Shown here: in pieces, positions 52,399 through 64,000 of the stretch | Layout: each line of letters opens with the position of its first letter | Numbering within the stretch: position 1 is the first letter of the stretch | The notes under the pieces: generated by a model | What the model was told of the DNA's origin: nothing | Databases searched by the model: none | Seen by the model: only the letters and a program-made list of their open reading frames with translations | Source: Diprion similis | Lineage: Eukaryota; Arthropoda; Insecta; Hymenoptera; Diprionidae | Length of the DNA: 64,000 bases | Reading direction: 5' to 3' | NCBI RefSeq assembly: GCF_021155765.1 | Contig: NC_060116.1 | Location: 16,122,584 to 16,186,583, forward strand | Program-made: the position numbers and the translations under genes

Positions 52399-54089
52399 AG
52401 GCGACATTGTGAATCGCCTACTTTAACACAAATACCGCTGAAGATACATGGAACACGTGGATATGGACAAACGAAGAAGGGAATAAGGACCCGATTCGCA
52501 GTACCAGAATTCACTTCAGACTTCCTTCAAGGGCCGCGCGATTGGGAAGATTTACTAACCGAAAGAAACACTGTTTAAGATCTGTATTGAGCTCGTCTTG
52601 TCCGATCTCGCTTGCTCGCGAGAAATCTGGCGTGAAAGTCTATCGCCTCGCAATCGGTTATTCAATAAAATTATCAAATTTCCAATCATAATCCAAACGT
52701 CTTTCCTTTACTTCATCCCGTATTGACTGTAATTTTTTAAGACTATTCACTTCGCCCAAAGAAAAAAGGCAACTGGAAATTGGGTAAATAAATTGTCCTG
52801 AGATGCGAAAATTATATTTTGAGACATGAAACCTTGGGTTACATATTTTAGTATAATGAATTAGGTGAATAACAATAAATCGTTAAGGACCACTAGAAGC
52901 AGACCTCAATATCAAAGTCTAGGTATTTTAAATTATGATTTTCATTCACTGCATACTATTCGTGCTTCTGAGATAAAAAGTAAGGAATTGTGATGTGAGC
53001 CAGTGTTTCAGTTTCCAGAAACAGTAGCATTGTTTCTAGTCATCAATTCACCTTCTTCAATTCGATCATCCAACCAAGTCGTCAAGCGGTAGCTCCAGAA
53101 TCAATGATTCACTGAATTTTTTTTATCGCACATCTTAAGGTTACCTGATCCCGGGCAAAGGTCGTGATTTATGCATCGTTACGTATAAGGAACCGAATAC
53201 ACCACCGGTGACAGAGTGCTTGAAGAAACGATTGATCATGCAGGAACGAACGTGGATTAGAAGCAAAAACTTAAGGAATTAAAACGCGGTCTTAAATCTT
53301 CACCGATGAAAAACGGCTCGAGACCTGCGCCCGTGATCTCTTCTCACTATATTGCCATTATTGACTAAAAGTTTCTTATCCGGCGAAAAGCATCGCGATT
53401 ACAATTCCGATAACTGATAATTTCAAATAATTTAGAGGTCATGGGTGTCTAGGCATGAGGTTAACGCAAATCGAGTTTCAGGTGTTATCTTCTTGGTCAG
53501 TTGCGATGATCGATAGTGTCTGTGCCTGATCGATACGGGTAGATCACGATCGTTGGTGATCATCACGGTGCAGCGTGTTCCTGTCCTCGGTATCAATAAT
53601 CAGCCCGGAGACTAGCTCGTATTCACGTACTTCTGTCGTTCAGAGTAGGAAATGAACTCATTCATTCAAACTTGACCCAGTCAGGATGATTCTGACGGAG
53701 TGCAGATGCCAGGAAAGAATTGGAACGTATCCAAGATATGGGAATCAAGAGCTGGTGTCTGGTGAGAAAAGTTGCCAAGTCTGATCCCGATGCATCGGCT
53801 TCAATCGCCATTAGAATAAAACTTTCGAGACTCTTATGATATCCGAGGAGTAAGAACCTTAACTTGACTTCCCAAGGATTCGCTTAGTCATGCACTTCGG
53901 TGTATCACTTTTTGACAAAGTATTTCTTACTTGCAAAATTATCAGCTATAGTTCATCCGTCACTGGCTTTTGCAATGATGCATTGGTGGTATCAGGAAAG
54001 ATGAAAGCCATGCACCATTTTTTATTCCCTCTAATCTATAAGACAGTTGTCAATTTGTCATAATTTCATTTCAACGAGTATAGGAAGTG
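52399..54089. other. Ctr 3' UTR and intergenic sequence
   Basis: The copper-transporter 3' UTR runs to the AATAAA at 52664-52669. Beyond it I see no protein-like frame, repeat or RNA gene. Confidence 0.5.
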
Positions 54090-54223
54090 ATGGATGCTTT
54101 TCAGCAAGATAGTTGTAATCTAATCGACTCTGGTACTCAACCGCACGTGCTTCAGGGTAAGTTATATAAGACAATGCGAACGAATTGCGTATTCGACAAT
54201 ACGGATTTCCACTCCACCCGAAG

Positions 54224-54412
54224 ATGTCGACCGATAGTACGCAGGGAATATTCAGCGAAAATGCGGGGCCTCAACGGAGATCTCGTCAAATAATTTTCGG
54301 TTGGGACCGGTTCAGTTTCTCGACCGTGCTTGCACTTGCAGGGTCCTTTGTCGTTTGGGGTGTCGTCTACTTTTCGCTCTACGAACCCGGGGAGATCGAG
54401 CCTTGTCACTGA
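54224..54412 (+). CDS. Possible 62-aa single-pass membrane micropeptide
   Basis: An ATG with A at -3 opens 62 codons. A polar, Ser/Arg-rich N-terminus (MSTDSTQGIFSENAGPQRRS) precedes a clear hydrophobic helix of about 20 residues (FSTVLALAGSFVVWGVVYFS) and a short acidic tail ending EIEPCH. The layout is that of a small tail-anchored or type-III protein. A strong donor (G|GTAAGT) lies about 70 bp upstream, at about 54156, after another small open frame, so this could also be the last exon of a spliced gene. I recognise no family. The frame could be chance, but the hydrophobic profile is protein-like. Confidence 0.4.
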   Translation: MSTDSTQGIFSENAGPQRRSRQIIFGWDRFSFSTVLALAGSFVVWGVVYFSLYEPGEIEPCH

Positions 54413-57400
54413 CAGCAGGAAGTAATGTGAGAACGAGAAGAAGGATGGATTTTTCTTGCACGGTTATTCAACGCCCGGAAGTCACGATACCGACTTTAAT
54501 CGTAAGCATGAAAAAAGTGTTTGCTTCGATGCTCGATCGACGCTTTCGGAACTGCAATTTGTCGATTTTTCCTTTCAGCTTGAATTCTAAGAGAGGGGAA
54601 AGTTTTTTCGTTATTTACATTTTGCCCGCGGTTTATTTAATTTTTTTCACCCACTTGGTATTTGTAATTAGTTCTGAACATGAGATAATTAATAATCACG
54701 CTAATTGGCACTTGAGCAATTGAGTATTTACTTATCTGCTAATTTATACGTACGTAAATATAATAGTTAAAGATAAATAAAAATTTGCAACATTATACAG
54801 ATTATGACGAAATTTGCGAGCTATCGTCGGATATAAAACGTTATTGTATTCAGATTGCACTTATCATTTTCATTGTTATTGTCGTCTTTGTGTGGATAAG
54901 AAGTACGGGATGATGATGCAAATTACATTCGGACATTAAAAATCATTGTTTATAAATACTTTGGAAAACTGGGCGTTCTCAATGTTACATAATTGTAACA
55001 TTCGAACTCATGTCAACATACATAAATCATGGACGCATTATCGGTACCGATGATAATTTGAATGATATGTATATGATAACAACACATCTTTTCGAATAAT
55101 CGAATTACAACGTATACGTTTCTTTTTCGTTTTATGTAATTCATTGCATTCCATCCGTTACAGGAGATTCGACTATCTCTGACGCAGGCGGGCAGTTTCC
55201 AAACCAAAGACCATCGACCAGTGATAATTCATCGAAAATTTAATCCTCTTCTCATCCCCTCGACGAACTCGGCACGAAAATGGATCATGCTTTAGGATTA
55301 AGATGCGACGAAAATTTCTCGGAAGACAAATGCGCGATAATATACGGAAATGGAGTTAATTGAAACCCTTGAAACACTTGAAACACAATATACGTAAGAC
55401 CAAACTCCAGCACGCCGTATTATTCACGGATTTGAATCTTTTGACTATTGTTAATAAACGCAGGACTAAAGTGAAATAAGATATTAACGAACATGTCTAT
55501 CCTTGAATTCTTTCCTGAAAACAAGTTTTTCCTCTCCTGAATATCGAACAAGAAAATTTGCGAAAAATTTTGCGCTCGATAATTACACCGAAGTTTGAAG
55601 CCTCTCTTAGCAAGTGCAGAGATCGCAATATGCAATTACTCACGGGTAGAGGACGAGTTGTTATCAACCCCTAACGACGACCGTTCGTTCCAGCAATTGA
55701 GAATGGAACACGATGAAGAGTTTCGATCGCTCGGAGCACATCGTTTGGTCATTAAAACACTGCGGCTTTGGCTTCGCCCTGTTATTCTCCTTGTTAAACC
55801 GCATGTGGGTTCTATTCGCGTTCGATTCACGCGTCCTATTAAGCCCTGCTTCCTGCAGGCTTGTCGTTCGCAGATGTACTTCGGAAGCAGGAGAACCGCG
55901 TTGAAAGACCGCAGAATCAGTCATCCGTCAGGGCAGCGTGAAAGATTTTTTTTTTTTTTGACCATTCGCTCTTGCTTGTAATCAAGTCGAGCAGTTCAAC
56001 GCAATTCGTCGATCTTAATATCATCAATTCTTCGCCAGTTGGTTACGCAGCTTTTTTCGGTGAACGAAGTTCCTTTTTCGTCCTTATCGCTTTCTCCTGG
56101 ATGTAAAGTACCCGCTACATGCAACCAGAAACAGAATGTACGGCAGTACGAACACAAATTTGGACTTGGGTACAAATTTCCACTTTAGCAAGTGAGCCTC
56201 GAGAAAACAGCCGAGAGAGACCTCAAGGGATTCGAGTTCGGTCGAGCTGCATAAATTTACCCGACATCCTCCCCCCTCAATCTTTGAATTATAAATATTT
56301 CTAGTCGCTGAGTTCGGGTGGCTCACCTCCAGCTGCCCTCGTTTGACCTCCACCTCGACCTCGGGGTTAAAGTGATGTACCATTCCCCGGAAGTCTGGAA
56401 GCGACCGAATAAGCTTCCGGTTAGTTTCAGTTTTTGCACATTTCAAATCCTGTTTTGGGATTCACTATCAGCCGTCAGTGGCAGCCGTTTGCCGAGTAAA
56501 TCGAAGCGTCGTTTGCGTGGTTCGTAACTGCTAGCGTGAGAAGGGGTAGTAAATAAGCTCGCGAATTTTCGAAGGTCTCCTTGACTGAATAACCGTAAAT
56601 AACCTCTGACCTGGCCTATTTGAATGCGAGGCACAGCTACATTGGATAAAGAGTGACGAGCACGTCGGGTGCATTTACTCCCAGCAACCGGGTAGGTAAT
56701 AATTCGATTCCCTTCTCACTGTCTTCAGTAAATTCTGCGCACCGTAGGTATAACGTTGCACCTTTAATACCACTCTACGTAGATTGCCTCGAGTTTTATT
56801 TTGCCGAGTCTAGGTCAGGTGAAATAATTCGGGACCCTTGCTCGCTTCTTTGCGACGGTTCGCAATAAACTTTCTCGGTTTTGCAGGGTTGCAAACGGAT
56901 AGCGGAATTCATCGTGAGCTTTGAACTATATCAGTCATTGAATTATGGCGTCCTGGAATTGATGCGGAGAAATTTGGTCTAAAGTAGAAAAGTGAAAGCT
57001 AAACCACCGACGAATTTTTTTCTTCTACTTTTTACTGACAGGGGAATCAACGCTCTGGGTAGATATTTTTTCAACCAGGGTGACATTTGTGAACAACGGT
57101 TTTTTCCGGAGGTGATAAGTCGGAGGTTTTTCAGAGCTGGGTACCGCAGATGCATCTTATCGAATAGACTATCACAGGCCTTTCTTCGTCGAGAAGAGAG
57201 ATAAGCACCTTTGTGCCAAGGCACCGGAGGTTGAATAGATTGAAGATGAAAAGGAGGGCGCAGAAAAAACGCTGAGTTACTCGTAAAAGAGAAAAGATCG
57301 CTTGACCTTGACGACCCAAGTACTTGTCATCATATTGTCAGCTGAATTCAAAAGGGGGACACTTTGAATGTGGCGAAAGGCACGGTTCTACGTTTCTCAT

Positions 57401-57623
57401 TGTCGTGCGATAAGTCAAAAGCACCAAAAAGCAATAATTTGCCAGCTTTCGGTTAGACTTACCGAATAGGAAAGACTTTCAGCCACTGATTTATATTAAT
57501 AGTGTCATCCGGTATATAAACTAACTGATGAGTGTACTTGAATACTCCGTGAGTGTATTCCGATTTAGAAAAAATCTACGATAAAATTGTAAAGAAATTC
57601 AAGGGTGTTATAGCACTCTTCAA
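54413..57623. other. Intergenic region without a confirmed gene
   Basis: AT-rich to 55600, then mixed. One 68 bp minus-strand segment (56327-56394) has exon-like boundaries (see findings). The other frames of up to 128 codons have no domain or splice support. Confidence 0.45.
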
Positions 57624-58054
57624 CAGGGGCGTAACTAGACATTTAAGGGTTCCTGGGCAAGGGCGCAAATTTGGCGCACTGGGTAAATAATGAAATAAAT
57701 TTTTCTGGACTCTCCAGGCTTTCTAAATTTGTTCTGAAAAAATAGTAAAATATCCGATTTTTCCTAAAATTATCATTTATCCAAGAAAGAAGTTTTATTC
57801 TTTAATTTTTGACTATTGATTCGATGTATCTTTTAATACAGTAACAATATTAAATTCAAGCTTGCTGGGAAACTGATAAGTTGTTTGATTGACTAAAATG
57901 GCATGCTGGTATCTGATGGCAAACGATAAAACCAAACCTTGCAGAATGCATCTGAAAACAAAAGAGCAAAACATCGCGATTAAGAACCCGAATGAAATAT
58001 TACGACTTCATTTTTTCCCCCATCTATAGGGGCCCCATCCTAGTTACACTCCTG
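57624..58054. mobile_element. hAT-like MITE with 8-bp target duplication
   Basis: The termini are CAGGGGCGTAACTAG on the left and CTAGTTACACTCCTG on the right, an inverted pair with three mismatches. Flanking octamers are CTCTTCAA (57616-57623) and CTCATCAA (58055-58062), 7 of 8 identical. A CAG-starting terminus with an 8-bp duplication is characteristic of the hAT superfamily. The 431 bp element has no coding capacity and is non-autonomous. A GGGGCCCC palindrome sits near the right end. Confidence 0.8.
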
Positions 58055-61000
58055 CTCATCAACCGAACCAATTCATAAGTTAATTACTGAAAAATTCTGC
58101 TAATTTCACGCAAATCAGCCGCAGTTAGTAAGACAGAATTTTGCAAAGCAGCAGCTGGAATCATTCGCAGGCAATTCTGTTTACCCAGAGTGGTTCTGTC
58201 TGCTATCAGTTTTCAGCTATCGGTAGAGGAGGTGCGCATCGATTTTTTAGCACGGAACAAAGATTCTTCGGCTTCTCCTCGGTGCCAGCAGACTGCAGCA
58301 CCGCCTGAAGCACGTACAAGCATCCAAATACCGACGAACTGTACAGAAAATACCGAATTATAAGATGACCTCGTTTTTAAGCAAATCGCATGTAAAACAC
58401 CTCAGTATTGATTATTCTATCACGTTATGCGTGCTCTGAGCACGCCACGTCGTTCTCACGTCCAGCAACTGCACGCCCGAAACCAACCCCCGAAATTTTC
58501 AAAAATCCCTCGCAACCCCCGCCCTCGAAAAGCTTTGCAGCTGTCAGAATCATCCCTTTTTGTAACTTGTCGTATTTTTTTGAATTGGAGCACTTTGCTT
58601 ATTTTCTTGGATTCACGTGATGTTGAGCGGAATATTTCCTGCTTGGATATAAATTTACGGATTGTCATGTCCTGTGGATTGCAGATATCCGGCTGGGTGA
58701 CTTTATTACGAGGTCGAGGAAGTGAAAAATTGCTTCGCGAAGTTTCTCACATTACGTTGGAAATATATATGGTATAAAAATATACCGATTTCACATACGA
58801 ACGGAGTGTTAATTTCGCACGTATTAAGCATGTGAGTGTGAATTGCGATCGCAGGAGGGGGCAAAACTGGATAACAATGGGCCAATGCTGAAGTTCGAGA
58901 CGAAAATAGCGAGGTGCGAGATACAGATAAGCCTGCAGTAAATGCGAATATAGTATTCGAACGGAGGGATATACGTGTTTATTTTTAAATACGCATAATA
59001 AGGCGGTTTTAACAACTCAGCTTCGCACTTTCCACTGCTTATGAATTTCATTATGACGCAGGTAGCTGGTGTATTAATAATTACACGCCGTGGTTACATT
59101 TAGAAATTTCTTCTTTCTCCCGCGTGTTCTTGACTTTCGATTTCTACCGTCTCGCGATAAAATTTTTCTGCAAACTCTTTCCATTACCTGCAGTAAAAAT
59201 TGAAAACGAGGTATCGTATAGAATTTCAGAATCTAGTAAACGAAGAAACGCAGACTTCTGTTTGAAATTCGCAAAAAAACATGTTTTCATATTTGTACAT
59301 CAAAAATCGATTCAAAATTCACGATATTTCACTCGACAAAATATCGAGGTCACAAAACATGAATTTTTTCTCCCCAACAGCTTACATTCTTATCTTGGAA
59401 ACATTTACAGCGCAAGGTTATCGCGATATCTTCACGCTGGGCCAAGGGGTGCTTTTTTCATGAAAAAAATCTAGACCGACTGAAGACATTTTTGCAACAT
59501 CGGCGATTGTAGGTCACTCAATTCATTAAGCCCCATGAATAGTTCAGAACCCCGTGATCGAGTCTCTTTGCATCGACTTTTTCTCTTTTCTCAAACAGTT
59601 TTTTTCCCTCCCCCCTATTTTCTTTCCTTCGAAGGAATTGCAGAGGCTGGCCTTGACCTCAGTCGTACTACTAAACATTACAAAACACACAGTAGAACCC
59701 TCGACTTGACACGCGAGGCTGGACAGACTCTGCACTTACTTGTGTAATGTTCTCCGTGAGTAATGCATGTTGTCCTTCCGAGGGGTGTATGCAGCTCGAC
59801 GTACCCCTAATGCCTTTGCAGCTGGAGAAAAGGTGTGCGTGCGAATCTACAGGGTGGCTTAAGGTGTTAAACTGCATGGCGGACGAATGCCGCGAGTGCC
59901 TTCGTGGAGTCGTTAAAATTATGCGGTCACCCCCATCCCCCGGCTTCACCCCTTCGTCGGGCAAGGACGTTACAGTTTTATTTTATTATTTCCGCATTAG
60001 CGGGAACCTGCAGTAACTTTTACCCTTCCAATGCCACCCTGCCAACCTTCTCTACGGTTCTACCTTTCGTCGTTATTTAGATACCCGATTAAGGCGGTGA
60101 TCGAAATGTTGTAAAGGCGATTCGAACGGCGGAATAATTACGCTCTAGCCTATATACAGGGTTGAGAACGAACGTCGATCAGTCAAATGCTTACCGAGCC
60201 TTTCCCGGCAACCTTTGACCTTTTGTTTTGTAACTGAGATTCAACGTAAACATTTTTACATGAATATACAATAAGTCGGGGAGTTTTCCGATCGCTATGA
60301 TAACCGATCTGGCCTCGCTGTCACTTTTTATTCCAATCTTCAGTTCTGCCTCAGGTGTAATCACAAAAATTACCGAAAATCACTCCGCCAAACGATTTTC
60401 GCCAAATTACACACAATCAGAGACCATAAACGGCGAACTTTCCGCCCAACTTTTTCCCACCCTTCGTGTCTGGTGAGATATCGAAACTTTGAATCCGGAA
60501 ATGCTTCGGAACCACATAGAATAGAATAGAATAGAATAGAATAGGTATCCAACCTTAATAAGCACGGACTATACGTGGAGGGCGCAAAGTCTTTCCTGAG
60601 GAACGAAAAGAGGTCGCTGTTCGTCGGTTTTCTATCGGCAGCCCATCTGCTTGGCGTGTGACCTTTAATTTCTCCGGCGTCGCTAATCTCGACTCCTATA
60701 CCTACCTTATACCACTTCTCCATTTTCAAAGCCCATTTGCCAACCTCTTTCGACAATTTGCTCTATCCGTTCAACCTAATAATTAACGAGCCTTGCCCCG
60801 ACTTTGCGCTGACCCTTTCTGTCCATCACATGCCGCGAGCTTTTCCCTTAAATATTAGAACGCTTTAGCGAATGACTGACCTGTAGGGAGCTGTACGATT
60901 CATTGATTGAACTTCAACTGGTAATTCTTTTGCTTTGATATTCTTTCTAGAAGCAAAGCATTAAATTAACCATGAAAATTCTTAAACCTGTCGCGTAATT

Positions 61001-62525
61001 TCCTGACTCACGAGTAGATCTGGGAGAGAATTATAAAAAATTTCCGTGACAAGTGGATGTTTTTTCTCGACAAATTCAACTTGATTACCATCACTCGCGT
61101 GCATAAAGGTGATTGTATTTATGTGCAGGACAACTTTCATATTGGTCTTTTTCTTGTTTTTCGGTAGTGAGTAAAATTTTTTTTCGATAAAATTATATTC
61201 GCGTCTCGAAAAATTCTCAAGTGTATTACTCTCGCCGCTGATTCAATGTAATTATCATTCGTTCCATTCAACAGAGATAACGAGCTCATTGAATTGACAC
61301 GTGCGCGCGTAGCGATTAGATACCTCTAATCGTCGATAGCTGACATTGAGTATGTGTAATTTTTTTACGATCGACACCTGACACCTGGCAAATCCTTGCT
61401 CGAGTGTTTCGCTCTTTCTTCTTTCCCCTCACCTTCCTTTATGGAGGTACATAAATTAGCCGCGAAGTTGAAAATCCGAGGCGAGTTTTTCCACCGCTCG
61501 GATTGCGCTTTGTTCGGCATGGCAGAGGTCAACGGAAGCAGGGATTAGTAATGACGTAGTCGTGTGACAGGTGGACCTCCACGCCAAGGACCCGGTGAAA
61601 AAACGGCAGGCATGACGTCGCTGATTCTGGCAGCGTAATCGATGACCACATCAACTGCGTGGGAACAAGTCCCTGCGATCTAATACTAAGTCTTCTTGGC
61701 TTGGATCAAAGGTGAACCAATCGAGCTGTTACTTGCGTGTCCACGGCTAGTTTTCGACTCGTGTTTCACTCGGTCGAAACATCGGCTACAAGACCGCAGA
61801 AATTGCCAAATCTACAATCGCGTTGGGTGATTAAAAATTCGCACCTTTGACGAGACTCACCAACGCTATTGTTGTTATTATGAATCGATGTTATTCGGCG
61901 TATTTAAGTCTGAGTACTTATCTTGTAGAGTCAGGATGAAAATCTTCCTAAAGGGATGGAGTTGATTGCAAGGGGTGAAAGTGAAATAACGAAGCAAGAA
62001 CCACGAGGTGAGTTGGCAAAGTTGGACGGAGCTATCGATAGTTAGTAGTCTTCGTGTCGTTGAACACTTTAGGAACTACGTCGTCGTCTATCGAGCCGTG
62101 ACGTCATGACCGGGCTTGAGAGGGAGGTTCTCCCAGCGATTTATCAAAGGTAGGCGAGTCAGGGTGGAGCTCTAAGACGGCAACTTAAATCTACATTATT
62201 GCGAGCCGTCGTTTCGCCTCGTAGTTCAGTTTCTTCTCGATCAAGATTAACAATGCGGCTATAAAAAATACGCGTGATACTATCATAGCGAAGTTTATAA
62301 ATAGGCGATTCTAGCGAGCCGAACGTAAATCGACTTGGAAATTTGATTTCCTTTCATCGACGCTAGTGCGTCCTAATAGTTACAACCGTTACCCTTTGGG
62401 CCGAGACCCGAGATTGAGTATCTACTTCGAAAAATTGTAAATGAAAAATTCACCGTCAGTAACAAATACTAAGTAATTATTATTCGAGAATTAGTTATGA
62501 AACATTAAACATTCGTCAGCGTTGA
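58055..62525. other. Intergenic region left of the EB-module gene
   Basis: No gene was recognised. A pentanucleotide (ATAGA) repeat lies at 60516-60545. A CRE palindrome, TGACGTCA, is at 62099-62106, with further TGACG half sites at about 61551 and 61612. A Cys-rich plus-strand frame at 59747-60016 is noted under findings. The right end should hold the 3' UTR of the EB gene. Confidence 0.45.
60516..60545. repeat. (ATAGA)6 repeat
   Basis: Six perfect pentanucleotide units. An open frame on the minus strand runs through them and is not considered coding. Confidence 0.85.
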
Positions 62526-63917
62526 TCAGACTAGAAAAATTTTAACGCTGAGTAGACTCAGAGCCAGCCAGGTGGACAGGAAGAAGGAAGTCGCATCACC
62601 TGTGGAAAAGAGAAATTGATTAATGAAAATACGAAGATCAATAATCGTGCGTAATTGTTAGTGTGGCCGAAACGAAACTAAATTAATTAAATTCTGCACA
62701 AGGCATTTCATTTTGTCCGGTCATTGACCGTCTGGAGTCTTCCCTCCTTTCGAGAGTTGTTTTTTGTTTTTCACTCGTTTCTCCCGACGTCTTGTTGGCT
62801 GGTTCTAAATTTTTTTTAACCAAAAGTAGGGGGGTCGATACACGTGGGTAAAACGGAGTCGCGTGGTCTCGGGGCGTGACTTGGACGTGCGAATACTTCC
62901 TACTCGCAGAGAGTAGAGGGGTGGCTAAAAAGTAGGTGTACAACTTTCTAAGCGAGCAGGTTGGCAGAGTGAGCAAGATGAAGAGGGAATTGCAATAAGT
63001 ATACCACCAGCTGATGGCAATCGGACTTCCGGGCTAGAGACGATAAATAATTAGCAGTAAAACGGCTGTCCAGACTTTTTGCCGGGGTCGTAGGACCCGA
63101 AGTAGGCTTCTGAAGCAAGATCTTGGTGATCGCTGAAGGTGGAAAAACACCGAGTCAATAACAGCGGTGGAAACTTTTTATCAGCTGGAGAGAAGATCTT
63201 TAAAATCGATCCCTTGAGCACAGACAGCAATGACATGAAATGGTCGACTAGAACCAGAGTAATTGGAACTACTCTAACGATTGCGTGAACCAAGTTTCAG
63301 GTAATTGCGATTGTCGCATAGAACTACGGTGTTCAGCGATGTAAGACCCGGGGATTAATTGAAATTAATTCCAAAGTTATAACTACGTAGCGATACGTCG
63401 GTGATGCAAAATGAACGTAGAGACAAGTGTTAAACAGGACCGTAAGAGAAGTCCGGAGAACGAAAGAAATGCACGGCAGCTCTCGTCGCTGGGAATTGAT
63501 ACTCTCCTGGAATACTCACTTGTGCTTATGACACAAGCTGTCGTTGAACTTGCGGTAGCATCCCAGGTACAAGCGCAAACTCCGCTGCGGCATACAACGT
63601 ACTCCGATCCAGATTCCACGTAGCAGTCAGCCAGGGTTGAGCAACTGTCTCCAATGGCTGTGGAATTTAAGAGAAAAGCAGAAAGTCAGAGGGGGTTTTA
63701 CATTTTAAGTTATATTAAACACGCTTGTGAGGAAAGTATGATTCACCTGCTTTGAGGTAGCATGCCCCATAGCTGTAATGGTAGTCAGATTCACAATCGC
63801 AGCTCGATGTGTTTGTCACTGCGGCGTCACTCGTCGAGGTGACGATTGAACAATAGGTGTTGTTCAGGGTGGTTGAACACTGGATGTCCGATTGGCACGA
63901 TTCGCCGTAGCTTGCCA
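62526..63917 (-). CDS. Secreted two-EB-module protein with GPI-type tail (3' part)
   Basis: Three terminal exons are visible: 63747-63917, 63520-63657 and 62526-62599, in consistent phase 1. The first two each encode one six-cysteine EB-like module (SYGESC...C...C...CDC...C and AIGDSC...C...C...CAC...C), one module per exon. The last encodes DATSFFLSTWLALSLLSVKI and ends FLV with no hydrophilic tail after it. That is the form of a GPI-attachment signal, with small residues (S, D, A, T, S) as candidate omega sites. The module start TGG CAA... needs one base from an upstream exon, so the signal-peptide exon lies beyond 63917, outside or at the edge of the window. The function of insect EB-module proteins is poorly known; extracellular binding is inferred. 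Confidence 0.82.
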
Positions 63918-64000
63918 CTGATTAAAGATAAATTTTTAGTGTCTGGACATCAGGACGGAATTCTCTCTGACTAGCAAAACTGCTTTAACGATCTAGAAGT

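Noticed and set aside
60370-60756. 128-codon minus-strand frame through the ATAGA repeat
   Set aside because: It passes through a microsatellite and has no splice or domain support.
62251-62305. TATA-like sequences (TATAAAAAA, TATAAATA)
   Set aside because: The only gene here runs on the minus strand and ends nearby, so no promoter is expected. Such strings are common in AT-rich DNA.
62942-63139. Possible alternative last exon of the EB-module gene
   Set aside because: A good acceptor (CCTTCAG) lies just before 63139 and one frame is open to 62942 in the right phase, but the peptide does not resemble an EB module or a clean GPI tail. The 62526-62599 exon explains the end better.
1-64000. 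tRNA, rRNA, CRISPR array, viral or retroelement genes
   Set aside because: No cloverleaf-like gene, rRNA core, spaced direct repeats, reverse transcriptase, integrase or transposase frame was seen on either strand by eye. A dedicated RNA and repeat search would be needed to exclude small cases.

Overview
The window reads as nuclear DNA of an arthropod, most likely an insect. It is AT-rich with CpG-rich islands, short GT-AG introns, many microsatellites and MITE-like elements, and its recognisable genes are insect-type: a cap'n'collar (cnc/NRF) exon, an M1 aminopeptidase, a short Ctr-type copper transporter and an EB-module protein. A hymenopteran is a reasonable guess (CpG not depleted, gene style), but the sequence alone does not prove it. 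No bacterial, phage, CRISPR, rRNA or tRNA feature was recognised.

Layout. 1-25039 has no convincing exon. I infer that it is the giant first intron of cnc, whose first coding exon lies at 25040-25507 on the minus strand and whose bZIP exons must lie left of the window. The intron carries two inverted-repeat element families and many simple repeats. 25508-28400 is the cnc upstream region. It holds a perfect CNC/Maf antioxidant response element and a second minus-strand first coding exon (27645-27755) that ends in a cnc-compatible phase. 28401-32168 is AT-rich intergenic DNA.

32169-41866 (minus) is a complete 14-exon type-II membrane M1 zinc aminopeptidase of 1003 residues. Two further candidate first exons lie in its 5.2 kb first intron, so three different cytoplasmic tails may be spliced to one membrane-anchor exon. 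41867-48258 is intergenic with one GC-rich island. 48259-51081 (minus) is a complete 12-exon SLC6-fold protein of 642 residues that has lost the usual SLC6 TM1 ion/substrate signature. It is head to head with a complete four-exon Ctr copper transporter of 133 residues (51639-52398, plus), and the two starts are 557 bp apart. 52399-62525 holds a possible 62-residue membrane micropeptide, a hAT-like MITE and little else. The right edge (62526-63917, minus) holds the last three exons of a secreted two-EB-module protein with a hydrophobic, GPI-type tail; its signal-peptide exon is outside the window.

How they fit. The genes are not an operon or pathway cluster. Themes I infer: stress transcription (cnc with its own response element), and surface or epithelial proteins (aminopeptidase, copper importer, SLC6-like protein) that would suit gut or Malpighian tissue. 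GATA-type sites before the copper transporter agree with that. All exon models were assembled by hand from splice sites and reading-frame continuity. The complete coding lengths (3012, 1929 and 402 nt) all close exactly in frame.
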